Notes: generated from the sequence alone by a model not told the origin. A DNA stretch of 64,000 nucleotides from Enterococcus phoeniculicola ATCC BAA-412 (GCF_000407505.1 NZ_ASWE01000001.1:679324-743323); one strand, 5' to 3'; positions 52,346 to 61,940 are shown, numbered from the stretch's first letter. Translations and numbers: made by a program.

Positions 52346-52381
52346 GAAAATCCTCCTTTGTTCAGTACAAGAGGTTGGGAC

Positions 52382-52485
52382 GGAAATCAGCTCCAAGAGA
52401 GAGGAGTCACTTCTGTTCCTACCGTTTATTAAGATTCAAGACGAGCGGGACATAACCATAGTTGTTATGTCCCTGTCTCAAAATG
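52382..52485 (-). repeat. Dispersed repeat between nrdE and nrdF
   Basis: On the minus strand the hairpin GGGACATAAC / GTTATGTCCC is followed by CTTGAATCTTAATAAACGG, then AGGAACAGAAGTGACTCC, the same order as at 26848-26925. The hairpin could reduce nrdF expression relative to nrdE or be a small mobile element. Confidence 0.7.
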
Positions 52486-52490
52486 TGCAG

Positions 52491-54656
52491 TTAGATTACA
52501 CAGCTTTCACATTGGTTGCTTCCAATTTCTTCTGCATCATCGGTAAAAGTACGTACATAATAAATTGATTTGACTCCCTTATTGAATGCATAGTGACGCA
52601 AAATATTCAAATCACGAGTGGTTTGTTTTGTGTTTTCTTTCCATTCATAAAGACCAAATGGAATTTCAGAACGCATGAATAAAGTCAAACTCATTCCTTG
52701 ATCTACGTGTTGCTGTGCAGTTGCATAGACATCAATCACTTTACGCATATCCATATCATAAGCAGAAGTATAGTAAGGGATTGTATCATTTGCTAAATAA
52801 GGTGCTGGATAGTAAATTTTCCCAATTTTCTTTTCTTGACGTTCCTCAATCATACGAGTGATTGGGTGGATACTTGCACTTGTATCATTGATGTAAGAAA
52901 TAGACCCATTTGGTGCAACAGCGAGACGATTTTGGTGGTATAGACCATCCTTTTTAATAGCTTCGCGAAGTTCTTTCCAATCTTCAGCAGAGGGGATAAA
53001 GATGTCCTTGAAAATCTCTTTTACTTTATCGAACTGAGGCTGGAATTCTCCGGTTACATACTTGTCAAAATAACGACCATTTGCATAATCTGATTTTTCA
53101 AAGTTATGGAAGACTTCACCAGATTCCTTTGCAATTGCATGACTTTCTACTAAGGTCCAATAATTCAATAACATGAAATAGATATTTGTAAAGTCAAGAG
53201 ATTCTTCAGAACCATAAACCATATGATTTTTTGCAAAATACGTATGCAAGCCCATTGCACCTAATCCGATAGTGTGATTTAGTTTGTTTCCGTGTTGAAT
53301 AGAAGGAACTACATCAATATCAGACGCATCTGTCACAAATGTTAATGCACGAGTCATCGCACGAACAGATTTTCCAAAGTCAGGGCTATCCATCAAGTTT
53401 ACAATGTTTGTTGAACCTAGGTTACAGCTTATATCTGTGCCTAATACATCATATTCTTGTTTTCCATTGATAACAGAAGGTTCTTGTACTTGTAAGATTT
53501 CTGAACAAAGATTACTCATAATAATTTTTCCATAAACTGGGTTTGAACGATTGGCTGTATCAATATTGATAATGTAAGGATAGCCAGATTCTTGTTGCAG
53601 TTTTGAAATTTCATTTTCAAGATCACGTGCTTTGATTTTTTGTTTACGAATATTTGGATTTGCCACCATATTGTCGTATTCTTTGGTGATATCAACGTAA
53701 GAAAAAGGAACCCCGTACTCTTTTTCCACACTATAAGGACTGAATAAATACATATCCTCATTATTTCTTGTTAGTTCGTAAAACTTATCAGGTACGATTG
53801 CACCTAAAGAGAGTGTTTTTACACGTATTTTTTCATCTGCGTTTTCTTTTTTCGCAGAGAGAAATTGAATAATATCAGGATGGAAGACGTTTAAGTAAAC
53901 AACACCCGCTCCTTGACGTTGACCTAATTGATTTGAATAGCTAAAGCTATCTTCAAACAATTTCATTACAGGAACCACACCACTGGCAGCTCCTTCATAG
54001 CCTTTGATTGGGGCACCTGCTTCACGCAAGTTTGAAAGGGTAATACCAACGCCACCGCCAATTCTAGAAAGCTGCAAAGCGGAGTTAATGGAACGTCCAA
54101 TCGAATTCATATCGTCAGTTACTTGAATTAAGAAACAAGAAACCAGTTCACCTCGACGCTTACGTCCAGCATTTAAGAAAGAAGGGGTTGCTGGCTGGTA
54201 GCGTTGATGAATCATTTCATCTGCTAAAGTGAGTGCAAGCTCTTCATCTCCGTTGGCAAAATAAAGAGCATTAAAGGCAACGCGGTCTTCATACGTTTCT
54301 AAATAAGCAGTACCGTCGTTTGTTTTCAATGCATATTGGGAATAAAATTTATAAGCAGCCATAAATGATTTAAATTGGAAATTTTGTTCTTCTAAAAACT
54401 GATATAGTTTTTCAATAAACGATTCGGAGTAAAGCTTGATAAACGCTTCCTCTAGATAGTCATTTTTTAGAAGATAATCAATCTTCTCTTTAATAGAAGA
54501 AAACTTCATTGTATTTGGATTTGCATTCTCTTCAAAAAATGCAGCCAAAGCTTCTTGATCTTTGTTTAATGGGATTTGACCATTTACCGGGCGGTTAATC
54601 TCATTATTTAGCTTAAAGTAGCTAACGTCTTTTAAATTCTTAAGACTCAAGTTCAT
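52491..54656 (-). CDS. nrdE: Class Ib ribonucleotide reductase large subunit
   Basis: A 721-residue catalytic R1E subunit. Elements seen: TPSFLNAGRKRRGELVSCFLIQVTDDMNSI (active-site Cys), NLGSTNIVNLMD, active-site NLCSEILQV, and the C-terminal redox pair in NQCESCVI, which receives electrons from NrdH. N-terminal ATP-cone is absent, as in class Ib. Start overlaps the nrdI end by 17 bp. Tyr residues near the C terminus that transfer the radical lie in KSIYYVRTF. Confidence 0.96.
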   Translation of the reverse strand: MNLSLKNLKDVSYFKLNNEINRPVNGQIPLNKDQEALAAFFEENANPNTMKFSSIKEKIDYLLKNDYLEEAFIKLYSESFIEKLYQFLEEQNFQFKSFMAAYKFYSQYALKTNDGTAYLETYEDRVAFNALYFANGDEELALTLADEMIHQRYQPATPSFLNAGRKRRGELVSCFLIQVTDDMNSIGRSINSALQLSRIGGGVGITLSNLREAGAPIKGYEGAASGVVPVMKLFEDSFSYSNQLGQRQGAGVVYLNVFHPDIIQFLSAKKENADEKIRVKTLSLGAIVPDKFYELTRNNEDMYLFSPYSVEKEYGVPFSYVDITKEYDNMVANPNIRKQKIKARDLENEISKLQQESGYPYIINIDTANRSNPVYGKIIMSNLCSEILQVQEPSVINGKQEYDVLGTDISCNLGSTNIVNLMDSPDFGKSVRAMTRALTFVTDASDIDVVPSIQHGNKLNHTIGLGAMGLHTYFAKNHMVYGSEESLDFTNIYFMLLNYWTLVESHAIAKESGEVFHNFEKSDYANGRYFDKYVTGEFQPQFDKVKEIFKDIFIPSAEDWKELREAIKKDGLYHQNRLAVAPNGSISYINDTSASIHPITRMIEERQEKKIGKIYYPAPYLANDTIPYYTSAYDMDMRKVIDVYATAQQHVDQGMSLTLFMRSEIPFGLYEWKENTKQTTRDLNILRHYAFNKGVKSIYYVRTFTDDAEEIGSNQCESCVI

Positions 54657-55008
54657 TCACAACCTTCTTTATAGTGTCGACATCCTCAACGGTGCCGCTA
54701 AATTCAATGGCATGCAGCAGAGGGGCTTGATAGTCCTTTGCTAATTGCTTTGCTGCGTAGACAAACAGTTCAGCAAAATTTCGATTGCCACTACCAATAA
54801 TCCCTTTAAGTAGAGAGGCATTTTGTTCGTGATCTAAAAAATCGTAAACAACATCCATAATTTCTTGGTCATAGGTAGGTACAGCAAGAACAAATGGTTC
54901 TTTTATCTCAAAAAAAGGATTTGCAGGCTCAATTTCATAAGCAGGCAAATCCAACTTTTTAACAAATCTTCTGGTCTGACCAGTCATTGAGAAGAAAACA
55001 ATCTTCAT
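54640..55008 (-). CDS. nrdI: Flavodoxin-like ribonucleotide reductase activator NrdI
   Basis: A 122-residue protein: MKIVFFSMTGQTRRFVKKL carries the FMN phosphate loop, with VPTYDQEIMDVVYDFLDHEQN and GIIGSGNRNFAELFVYAAKQLA in the family positions. It supplies oxidant for assembly of the Mn-tyrosyl cofactor of NrdF. 1 nt after nrdH and overlapping nrdE, so translation is coupled. Confidence 0.93.
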   Translation of the reverse strand: MKIVFFSMTGQTRRFVKKLDLPAYEIEPANPFFEIKEPFVLAVPTYDQEIMDVVYDFLDHEQNASLLKGIIGSGNRNFAELFVYAAKQLAKDYQAPLLHAIEFSGTVEDVDTIKKVVNELES

Positions 55009-55009
55009 C

Positions 55010-55234
55010 TTAACTAGCTAATTGTTTTAGTTGGTCAGGACGGAATCCAATCACTGTTGCAGCATCAGAGGTAATTACTGGAACTGTTTGAAATCCTTGT
55101 TCTTTCAGCCAATCCACCGCTTCTGGTTGATTATCAATGTTCACTTCTTCAAATGCTATATTATTTTCGCTCAAGTAGCGTTTCACCATTTTGCATTGCA
55201 TACAATTGTTTTTTGAAAAGATTTTTACGTTCAT
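55010..55234 (-). CDS. nrdH: Glutaredoxin-like NrdH redoxin
   Basis: A 74-residue thioredoxin-fold protein with redox motif CMQC (residues 9-12 of MNVKIFSKNNC). It reduces NrdE. The ATG at 55234 follows GGAGG with suitable spacing; a start seven codons upstream lacks an SD. First gene of the operon; two NrdR boxes lie upstream. Confidence 0.93.
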   Translation of the reverse strand: MNVKIFSKNNCMQCKMVKRYLSENNIAFEEVNIDNQPEAVDWLKEQGFQTVPVITSDAATVIGFRPDQLKQLAS

Positions 55235-55274
55235 GATTGTTTCCTCCCGAATCAATTAAATTTCTATACTCATT

Positions 55275-55302
55275 AGTATAAATCTATCTAGAAAAAAGTC
55301 AA
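55275..55302 (-). promoter_or_regulatory. nrdHIEF promoter
   Basis: Minus strand TTGACT (55302-55297), 16-nt spacer, TATACT (55280-55275), directly downstream of the NrdR boxes. Confidence 0.65.
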
Positions 55303-55309
55303 TCTAAAA

Positions 55310-55325
55310 ACACTATATATTGTGT
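55310..55325. promoter_or_regulatory. NrdR box, promoter-proximal
   Basis: ACACTATATATTGTGT fits the NrdR consensus ACACwATATwTTGTGT at every position. Confidence 0.88.
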
Positions 55326-55340
55326 CGAGGAAAAATATAA

Positions 55341-55356
55341 ACACCAAGTTTAGTGT
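55341..55356. promoter_or_regulatory. NrdR box, distal
   Basis: ACACCAAGTTTAGTGT keeps the outer ACAC/GTGT arms. It starts 31 bp from the first box, the three-turn spacing typical of paired NrdR boxes. Confidence 0.7.
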
Positions 55357-55506
55357 TTTGAAAAAATATGAAAGCAAGAATCATAAGGGTAAAAACGGTT
55401 TACTAAATCGAAAAAACTTTAAAAAAATTTTTCAAAAGAACTATTTTTTTCACTTAAAGTTATAAAAATAAATCGAAGAAACTTAGCTGGTTTATTCACA
55501 ATCTCG
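55357..55506. other. AT-rich spacer between nrd and feo promoters
   Basis: The 376-bp divergent gap 55235-55610 holds both promoters and their operators. This central part has no gene or structure that I recognise. Confidence 0.4.
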
Positions 55507-55553
55507 TTGACTTTTTTCGTAAATGAGAGTACTCTTGTTGAGAACGATTATCA
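55507..55553 (+). promoter_or_regulatory. feo promoter with Fur-box-like site
   Basis: TTGACT (55507-55512), 17-nt spacer, TACTCT (55530-55535), then TGAGAACGATTATCA (55539-55553), which matches the 7-1-7 Fur motif TGATAATnATTATCA at 12 of 14 defined positions. Binding there would block initiation when iron is plentiful. Confidence 0.65.
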
Positions 55554-55610
55554 ATTTCAATGATTTTTATTTTAATAGATTATGAATGATTTTCACAAGG
55601 AGAGGAACGT

Positions 55611-56084
55611 ATGTTATTTCTTAGCCAAGCACAACACAATCGTGTGTATCAAATAAAAGAAGTGAAGGTAGATGAATCTGTGAAAAAGCATCTACACGAT
55701 TTAGGTGTCATTCCTGGTGGAAAAATCGTATTAATTAATACCTCTGGTGAAAATGGAATTGTACTATTACATAATAGTAGAATTGCGATTACGCAAAATG
55801 TGTTGGAAGCCATTTTAATAGAAGAACCTTCAGCTAATCCTGCTAATTGGCTTTCGCTAGATCAACTTAATATTGGAGACACAGGACGAGTGGTAAGTAT
55901 TCATGGGACAGGAGCTGTCAGACGTCGATTAATGGATATGGGGTTGACAAGAGGAACATCTGTTTATGTTCGTAAGCTTGCCCCTTTGGGTGATCCAATT
56001 GAGATTCATGTGCGAGGATATGAGTTGACACTGAGAAAAAATGAGGCAGAACTCGTGCTAATTGAAAAGGAGGAAGAAAGATGA
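55611..56084 (+). CDS. feoA: Tandem FeoA-domain protein
   Basis: A 157-residue protein about twice the length of ordinary FeoA. Each half shows the SH3-like FeoA pattern: residues 10-73 (VYQIKEVKVDESVKKHLHDLGVIPGGKIVLIN) and 80-153 (LSLDQLNIGDTGRVVSIHGTGAVRRRLMDMGLTRGTSVYVRKLAPLGDPIEI). FeoA assists ferrous-iron uptake by FeoB. Its stop overlaps feoB's start by 4 bp. A fused double FeoA is an unusual but known variant in some Firmicutes. Confidence 0.9.
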   Translation: MLFLSQAQHNRVYQIKEVKVDESVKKHLHDLGVIPGGKIVLINTSGENGIVLLHNSRIAITQNVLEAILIEEPSANPANWLSLDQLNIGDTGRVVSIHGTGAVRRRLMDMGLTRGTSVYVRKLAPLGDPIEIHVRGYELTLRKNEAELVLIEKEEER

Positions 56085-58240
56085 GTGATTACCAGATTGC
56101 GTTAGCGGGAAATCCAAATAGTGGAAAGACAAGTACCTTCAATAGTTTGACCGGTTCAAACCAATACGTAGGAAACTGGCCCGGCGTGACAGTAGAGCGT
56201 AAGGAAGGCCGGCTAAAAACGGATGCTACAGTCACGATTCAGGATTTACCTGGTATTTATTCACTTTCTCCTTATACGCCCGAAGAAGTTGTTGCTAGAG
56301 ACTATCTCTTACACGGACAGCCACACGCCATTTTAAATGTGGTTGATGCAACGAACCTTGAAAGAAATCTTTATCTAACGACTCAATTAATGGAGATGGG
56401 CATTCCTGTTGTGATTGGGTTAAATATGATGGACATCGTAGCAAAACAAGGGAAAAAAATTAATTTAGAAAAATTAGCCTATAGTATGGGTACGCCAGTA
56501 GTTGGAATGAGTGCTCTAAAAAAACGTGGACTACAAGAGGCAATAAATGAAACAATTCATGTCGCAAAACAATTTCCGGTAGAGGCTGATTACCCAACCT
56601 ATGATGCTCGTTTGGAAACTGCACTGAATGAAATTGTGGATGTCTTAGGACAGACAGTTTTAGAAAAACAAAGTCGTTGGTACGCTGTTAAACTTTTTGA
56701 AAGGGATACTCAGGCGCAGCAAGAATTAAATCTAAGCGTCATACAAAAGAAAGAAATTGAAGAAATTATCTGCATCACTGAGAAAATTTTTAAGGATGAT
56801 AGTGAAACAATCCTCATTAATGAACGATATGAATTCATCAGTCGCGTCATTCATCTTTGTGCGATTGAAAAAGATGAGATTCGGTTGTCATTTAGCGATA
56901 AAATTGATCAGGTAGTAACGAATCGCTGGCTTGCATTACCTATTTTTGCAGGTGTTATGTGGGGGATCTATTATCTTTCGATTCAAACAATCGGCACAAT
57001 GGGAACCGATTGGATAAATGACCAGCTATTTGGAGAGTGGGTACCTACAACAGTAGGGAATTTATTGACGAATTGGCAGGTTGCTGACTGGATGCAAGGA
57101 CTTATTTTAGATGGAATTATCGCAGGTGTTGGTGCGGTTTTAGGCTTTTTACCTCAGCTTATTGTCCTTTTTCTATGTTTGTCTTTCTTAGAGGACTGTG
57201 GGTATATGTCGCGCATTGCATTTGTCATGGATCGATTATTCCGTAAATTTGGGCTGTCAGGGAAATCATTTATCCCTATGTTGATTGCGACTGGTTGCGG
57301 GGTACCTGGAGTAATGGCAAGCCGAACAATTGAAAATGAAAAGGATCGTCGAATGACTATTATGGTCACGACATTCATGCCTTGTTCAGCGAAGCTTCCA
57401 ATTATTGCATTGATTGCAGGGGCATTTTTTCCAACCAGCAGTTGGGTAGCGCCGTCTGCCTACTTTGTTGGGATTGGAGCAATTGTTTTGTCTGGAATTG
57501 CTTTAAAGAAAACACAGTTATTTGCGGGAGATCCAGCACCGTTCATTATGGAGCTTCCTGCCTATCATCTTCCACAAGTAAAAAGTATTGTGAGACAGAC
57601 CTATGATCGCAGTAAATCATTTGTGAAAAAAGCAAGTACAATTATTTTTGTTTCAAGTATTCTTATTTGGTTTACGTTCTCTTATAATTTTGCTTTTCAG
57701 CCGGTTCAATCTGAACAAAGTATTTTAGCAAGCCTGGGGCATCTGATTTCTCCATTGTTTGCACCGTTAGGTTGGGGAAATTGGCAAGGAGCGGTAGCGA
57801 CAATTACTGGTTTAGTGGCAAAAGAAAATGTGATTAATACATTTGGAATATTATTTGGACATGCAGAAGGGATTTCAGAAAACGGCCGCGAAGTATGGTC
57901 TACTTTACAAGGAAGCTACACCGCTGTTGCCGCGTATTCATTTTTAGTCTTTAATTTGTTATGTGCCCCATGTTTTGCCGCAATAGGAGCAATTCATCGA
58001 GAAATGGCAAATAAGAAATGGACGTGGATTGCTATTGGGTATCAGTGCGGATTAGCTTATGCAGTAAGTTTCATTATCTATCAAATTGGGCATGTATTAT
58101 TTGAAGGTGCAGCAATAGGGATAGGATTTGCTTTGGCGATCGTCGTTCTTGCTGGAATGATTTATCAGCTAACAAAGAAAAATAAGCAAAAAATGGTATC
58201 AACTGTTACGTTAACAACTATTGAAGGAGGGGCAAAATGA
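56081..58240 (+). CDS. feoB: Ferrous iron transporter FeoB
   Basis: A 719-residue membrane Fe2+ transporter with an N-terminal G domain: G1 GNPNSGKTS, G2 NWPGVTVERKEG, G3 DLPGIYSL, G4 LNMMD. A helical domain follows (about 170-270), then membrane segments with the Gate repeats (FLCLSFLEDCGYMSRIAFVMDRLFRKFGLSGKSFIPMLIATGCGVPGVMASR and later FMPCSAKLPI). Cys residues lie in the GCGVPG and MPCSAKLP regions. Coupled to feoA and to a small Cys-containing gene. Confidence 0.96.
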   Translation: MSDYQIALAGNPNSGKTSTFNSLTGSNQYVGNWPGVTVERKEGRLKTDATVTIQDLPGIYSLSPYTPEEVVARDYLLHGQPHAILNVVDATNLERNLYLTTQLMEMGIPVVIGLNMMDIVAKQGKKINLEKLAYSMGTPVVGMSALKKRGLQEAINETIHVAKQFPVEADYPTYDARLETALNEIVDVLGQTVLEKQSRWYAVKLFERDTQAQQELNLSVIQKKEIEEIICITEKIFKDDSETILINERYEFISRVIHLCAIEKDEIRLSFSDKIDQVVTNRWLALPIFAGVMWGIYYLSIQTIGTMGTDWINDQLFGEWVPTTVGNLLTNWQVADWMQGLILDGIIAGVGAVLGFLPQLIVLFLCLSFLEDCGYMSRIAFVMDRLFRKFGLSGKSFIPMLIATGCGVPGVMASRTIENEKDRRMTIMVTTFMPCSAKLPIIALIAGAFFPTSSWVAPSAYFVGIGAIVLSGIALKKTQLFAGDPAPFIMELPAYHLPQVKSIVRQTYDRSKSFVKKASTIIFVSSILIWFTFSYNFAFQPVQSEQSILASLGHLISPLFAPLGWGNWQGAVATITGLVAKENVINTFGILFGHAEGISENGREVWSTLQGSYTAVAAYSFLVFNLLCAPCFAAIGAIHREMANKKWTWIAIGYQCGLAYAVSFIIYQIGHVLFEGAAIGIGFALAIVVLAGMIYQLTKKNKQKMVSTVTLTTIEGGAK

Positions 58241-58371
58241 TTGCGACAATCATTCTTTCGATTTTAATTTTTGGTAGTGCAAGTTATGTGATTTATTCCA
58301 GAATAAAGACTGGAAAAACTTGTGATGACTGCAAGACAAGTTGTCCGGTGAAAACGCAGCAAAGTAAATGA
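58237..58371 (+). CDS. FeoB-associated small Cys-rich membrane protein
   Basis: A 44-residue protein: one transmembrane helix (about 2-20) and a short cytoplasmic tail with three Cys, CDDC and SC, spaced as CxxCxxxC. Its ATG overlaps the feoB stop, and GGAGGGGC serves as SD. FeoB-associated Cys-rich membrane proteins of Firmicutes have this shape and may deliver or sense iron. Smaller than most gene-calling limits. Confidence 0.85.
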   Translation: MIATIILSILIFGSASYVIYSRIKTGKTCDDCKTSCPVKTQQSK

Positions 58372-58523
58372 AGAATTGTTTGCTTCAAAAGCTGGGCATG
58401 AGAAATTCAAGAGTTTGGAGTTGTACTTTACAAGTAAGTAATGAGAAAATAGGATTTCATTTTAGATTATTCTATATTTATAGAAAGACAAGAATCATTT
58501 AGGTAAAAAATTATTTATCCCTA
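58372..58523. other. Spacer before bgl promoter
   Basis: The 311-bp gap to the PTS gene starts with about 150 bp without recognised features; the bgl promoter, RAT and terminator follow. Confidence 0.4.
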
Positions 58524-58552
58524 TTGAATACGTTTACTACTTATGCTAGAAT
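58524..58552 (+). promoter_or_regulatory. bgl operon promoter with cre-like site
   Basis: TTGAAT (58524-58529), 17-nt spacer, TAGAAT (58547-58552). TTGAATACGTTTACT at 58524-58538 fits the CcpA cre consensus with one mismatch. Confidence 0.65.
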
Positions 58553-58578
58553 CAGTTTGTAATTAAAATAAATTTTTT

Positions 58579-58607
58579 GGCGTGTTACTGATAATGCAGG
58601 CAAGACC
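58579..58607 (+). promoter_or_regulatory. Ribonucleic antiterminator (RAT)
   Basis: A 29-nt element containing GTTACTGATAATGCAGGCAA, the LicT/BglG-type RAT, with one end overlapping the 5' arm of the next terminator. Binding of the antiterminator encoded at 61946 would keep the terminator open. Confidence 0.88.
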
Positions 58608-58665
58608 AAAACAAACAATGTTACTCAGATTTATACTGGGTTTCGGTTTGTTTTGGTCTTTTTTT
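58602..58665 (+). terminator. RAT-controlled leader terminator
   Basis: Arms AAGACCAAAACAAAC / GTTTGTTTTGGTCTT followed by a T-run. Its 5' arm shares bases with the RAT, so the two structures are mutually exclusive. Confidence 0.88.
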
Positions 58666-58682
58666 ATTGAAAGGAGAAAAAA

Positions 58683-60506
58683 ATGGATTATAAAAAAGTC
58701 GGTAAAGAAGTTTTACAGCAAGTTGGAGGGAAAGACAATGTGGTGAATATTACTCATTGTGCAACTCGATTACGTTTTGAATTAGTAGATAAAAAGAAAG
58801 TAAATACCAAGCAGTTAGAGTCAATAGAAGGAGTCATTAGTGTGGTTGATGGCGGCGGGCAATACCAAGTCATCATTGGAAATGAAGTTCAAACTGCATT
58901 TAAGGAGATTCAAAAAGAGATTGGTACAGAAAACTCAAAATCAAAGAAAGAGACTACTGAAAAAGAAAGTTTAGTTTCTCGACTGATTAGTGTAATCTCA
59001 ACAACATTTACACCTATGATTCCCGCTATTACAGGGGCTGGTATGGTAAAAGCAATTTTGGCGATATTAACTTTAACAGGGCTATTGTCAGACAGTAGCC
59101 AAACCTACATTATCTTAAATACTATTGCAGATGCAGCCTTTTATTTTATGCCGATTTTGTTGGCATATGGTGCATCAATTAAATTTGATGTTAGTCCGAT
59201 TCTTGCGATTACTGTTGCGGGTATTTTACTACATCCAAACATTTCTCAGCTTTTTTCTACAGGAGAATCTGTTACTTTTATTGGGATTCCAGTTCTTGCA
59301 GCTGATTATGCCGGATCTGTATTACCAATCATACTTACTGTATGGATTATGTCTTATGTCGATCGGTTTGCCGAAAAAGTCTCTCCGTCATTTATCAAGT
59401 TTTTCACTAAACCAATGTTGATTTTTTTAATTATGGGACCATTGGCATTAATAGTCATTGGGCCTTTTGGCACCCTTTTGAACGACTTGGTAGCTTCTGC
59501 AGCAGAATGGATTAATGGAAAAGCGGAATGGTTAATTCCTTTCCTAATGGGTGGATTACAGCCATTCCTAGTTGTTACAGGTACAGCTTGGGCAATGACT
59601 CCAATCGCAACAATGCAGTTGAGTAAGAATGGATCAGAAATGATTAACGGCCCAGGGATGTTGGCATCTAATATTGCGCAGTCTGGTGCGACGTTTGCGG
59701 TTGCAGTGAAAACAAAAAATAAAGAGCTAAAGCAATTGGCAGCCTCTTCTGGTATAACAGCGCTCATGGGAATCACCGAACCTTCCTTGTATGGTGTTAC
59801 CTTGAAATTAAAGACTCCTTTGATTGCGGCAATGATTGGTGGGGCATTAGGCGGGCTGTATGCTGGGCTTAGTGGATTAGTCAGATATGCATTTGTCTCC
59901 CCAGGTTTAGCTGCGTTACCTGCTTTTATTGGTGAGAATCCTATGAATATTGTTCATGCAATTATTACTTGCTTGATTTCATTTATTGCCACATTTTTTA
60001 TTGCGTATATTATTGGATTTGAAGATATCCCAGATGAAGAGATGTCTGATACAATTGAGCTGACGAAAGTTATGGCACCAGTAAAAGGAGAAGTAATTTC
60101 TCTTTCAGAAGTAAATGATGGTGTATTCTCAAAGGAATTATTAGGAAAAGGAGTTGCAATAAAACCTGAAGAAAGTATGATTGTCTCTCCGGTTGAAGGG
60201 GAGATAGTAACGGTCTTAAAATCTAAACATGCCATTGGTATTCGTTCGAAAGAAGGAATAGAATTGTTAATTCATGTAGGCATTGATACTGTAAACTTGA
60301 ATGGAGCACCGTTTGAAGTATTTGTGGAAGAAGGAGAGCATGTCACTGTCGGTCAAAAATTAATACAAGCCGATTTTGATAAAATAAATGCAGCTGGATA
60401 TGACAACACAGTCATTTTAGTTGTGACAAACAGTGAACAGTTTCCAACTATATCCGAGCATATAGGTATTATCGCCGAGCATTCTTCTGTCATGGATATA
60501 AAATAG
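58683..60506 (+). CDS. PTS beta-glucoside transporter subunit IIBCA
   Basis: A 607-residue EII that phosphorylates a beta-glucoside on import. Domains: EIIB (1-80, Cys in ITHCATRLRF), EIIC (about 100-450, with the GITEPSLYGV signature) and EIIA (about 460-607, with IGIRSKEGIELLIHVGIDTVNLNG containing the phospho-His). Preceded by RAT and terminator. Order BCA is that of BglF-type PTSs. Next gene is the 6-phospho-beta-glucosidase, 12 nt downstream. Confidence 0.94.
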   Translation: MDYKKVGKEVLQQVGGKDNVVNITHCATRLRFELVDKKKVNTKQLESIEGVISVVDGGGQYQVIIGNEVQTAFKEIQKEIGTENSKSKKETTEKESLVSRLISVISTTFTPMIPAITGAGMVKAILAILTLTGLLSDSSQTYIILNTIADAAFYFMPILLAYGASIKFDVSPILAITVAGILLHPNISQLFSTGESVTFIGIPVLAADYAGSVLPIILTVWIMSYVDRFAEKVSPSFIKFFTKPMLIFLIMGPLALIVIGPFGTLLNDLVASAAEWINGKAEWLIPFLMGGLQPFLVVTGTAWAMTPIATMQLSKNGSEMINGPGMLASNIAQSGATFAVAVKTKNKELKQLAASSGITALMGITEPSLYGVTLKLKTPLIAAMIGGALGGLYAGLSGLVRYAFVSPGLAALPAFIGENPMNIVHAIITCLISFIATFFIAYIIGFEDIPDEEMSDTIELTKVMAPVKGEVISLSEVNDGVFSKELLGKGVAIKPEESMIVSPVEGEIVTVLKSKHAIGIRSKEGIELLIHVGIDTVNLNGAPFEVFVEEGEHVTVGQKLIQADFDKINAAGYDNTVILVVTNSEQFPTISEHIGIIAEHSSVMDIK

Positions 60507-60518
60507 GAGGGAATCTTG

Positions 60519-61940
60519 ATGCATTATCAAAAATTAAATTCATTTCCTAAAAACTTCTTATGGGGGGCATCTATCAGCGCCTATCAAGCAGAGGGAGGAA
60601 CAAATGAAGATGAGAAATTAGCTTCTATTATCGATAAATATATTCATCCGGAAGGTGTGGCAAGCTTTGAGGTCGCTTCAGATTTTTATCATAATTATAA
60701 AGAGGACATCAAGTTATTTGCAGAGTTGGGATTAAAAGCCTTTCGTTTTTCAATTGCTTGGACTCGAATAATGACTTTTGATAATAAAAAAGTCAATGAA
60801 AAAGGAATTGACTTTTATCATAATATTATTGATGAATGTATAAAATATGGAATTGAACCCATTGTTACGATGTATCATTTTGATTTACCCTATTACTTGG
60901 AGGAAAAAGGTGGATGGTTAAATCGACAGACAATCGATTATTTCTTGGAGTATGCGCAAGTATTGTTTCAAGAATATGGTGGGAAAATAAATTATTGGTT
61001 GACAATTAATGAACAAAATACCATGATTCTTCATCCAGGTGCGATAGGATTACCAGTGAGCGGTAACTTGCCTACAAAGAAAGAATTATTTCAAATGAAT
61101 CATCATGTGCTGCTTGCTCAAGCAAAAGTTTTTAAAATTTATCATGAGTTAAGTGCTACCGGAAACATTGGTCCTGCAATTAATCTTACCGCGATGTACC
61201 AAGCAACCGCAGCGCCAGAAGATGCAATTGCTGCACATAACTGGGAGACATTGCGAGGATGGTCATTTTTAGATGTGGCGGTTCGTGGATCGTATAACTA
61301 TCTTTTTGAAAAATATTTGCAGGACCGAGAGCTATATCCTACAATAGAAAAAAATGACTTTAAAACACTGGCAGCTGGAAAACCTGATTTCATTGCTATA
61401 AATTATTATTCTACAGCTACGATTGCTGCAAGCAAAAATGATGGGACAGATGAATCTGCTAGAGCAGGGGATCAACAGATTATGCTTGGAGAAGAAGGCG
61501 TCTATCGTGCCGCTGAAAATCCATATGTAGATAAAACACCCTATGGATGGGTTGTTGACGCTAGTGGGTTAAGATTGACCTTAAGAAAACTATATGATCG
61601 ATATGAACTACCCATTCTAATTACTGAAAATGGGTATGGAGCACCAGATAAGATGGATTCTAATGGTGAAATTCATGATATTGAGCGAATTGACTATTTA
61701 CGTAAACACATTCGAGCAATTCAAGAGGCACTCACTGATGGCGTGCAAGTTCTAGGCTACCTGCCTTGGTCGGCCATAGATGTAGTTAGTACGCATCAGG
61801 GGTTTAATAAACGGTATGGTTTTATTTATGTTGATCGGACGGATACTGATTTGAAAGAATTGGCTAGGGTAAAAAAAGACAGTTTTTATTGGTATAAAAA
61901 AGTCATTAGTCAAAATGGGTTGGATGAAAAAAGTAGGTGA
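60519..61940 (+). CDS. 6-phospho-beta-glucosidase, GH1
   Basis: A 473-residue GH1 enzyme that hydrolyses the 6-phosphorylated beta-glucoside to glucose 6-phosphate and aglycone. Acid/base Glu in WLTINEQN and nucleophile Glu in LITENGYG; N-terminal FLWGASISAYQAEGG is the GH1 opening. The ATG at 60519 has AGGAGG with good spacing (a TTG one codon up is possible). Cargo of the PTS encoded just upstream. Confidence 0.93.
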   Translation: MHYQKLNSFPKNFLWGASISAYQAEGGTNEDEKLASIIDKYIHPEGVASFEVASDFYHNYKEDIKLFAELGLKAFRFSIAWTRIMTFDNKKVNEKGIDFYHNIIDECIKYGIEPIVTMYHFDLPYYLEEKGGWLNRQTIDYFLEYAQVLFQEYGGKINYWLTINEQNTMILHPGAIGLPVSGNLPTKKELFQMNHHVLLAQAKVFKIYHELSATGNIGPAINLTAMYQATAAPEDAIAAHNWETLRGWSFLDVAVRGSYNYLFEKYLQDRELYPTIEKNDFKTLAAGKPDFIAINYYSTATIAASKNDGTDESARAGDQQIMLGEEGVYRAAENPYVDKTPYGWVVDASGLRLTLRKLYDRYELPILITENGYGAPDKMDSNGEIHDIERIDYLRKHIRAIQEALTDGVQVLGYLPWSAIDVVSTHQGFNKRYGFIYVDRTDTDLKELARVKKDSFYWYKKVISQNGLDEKSR

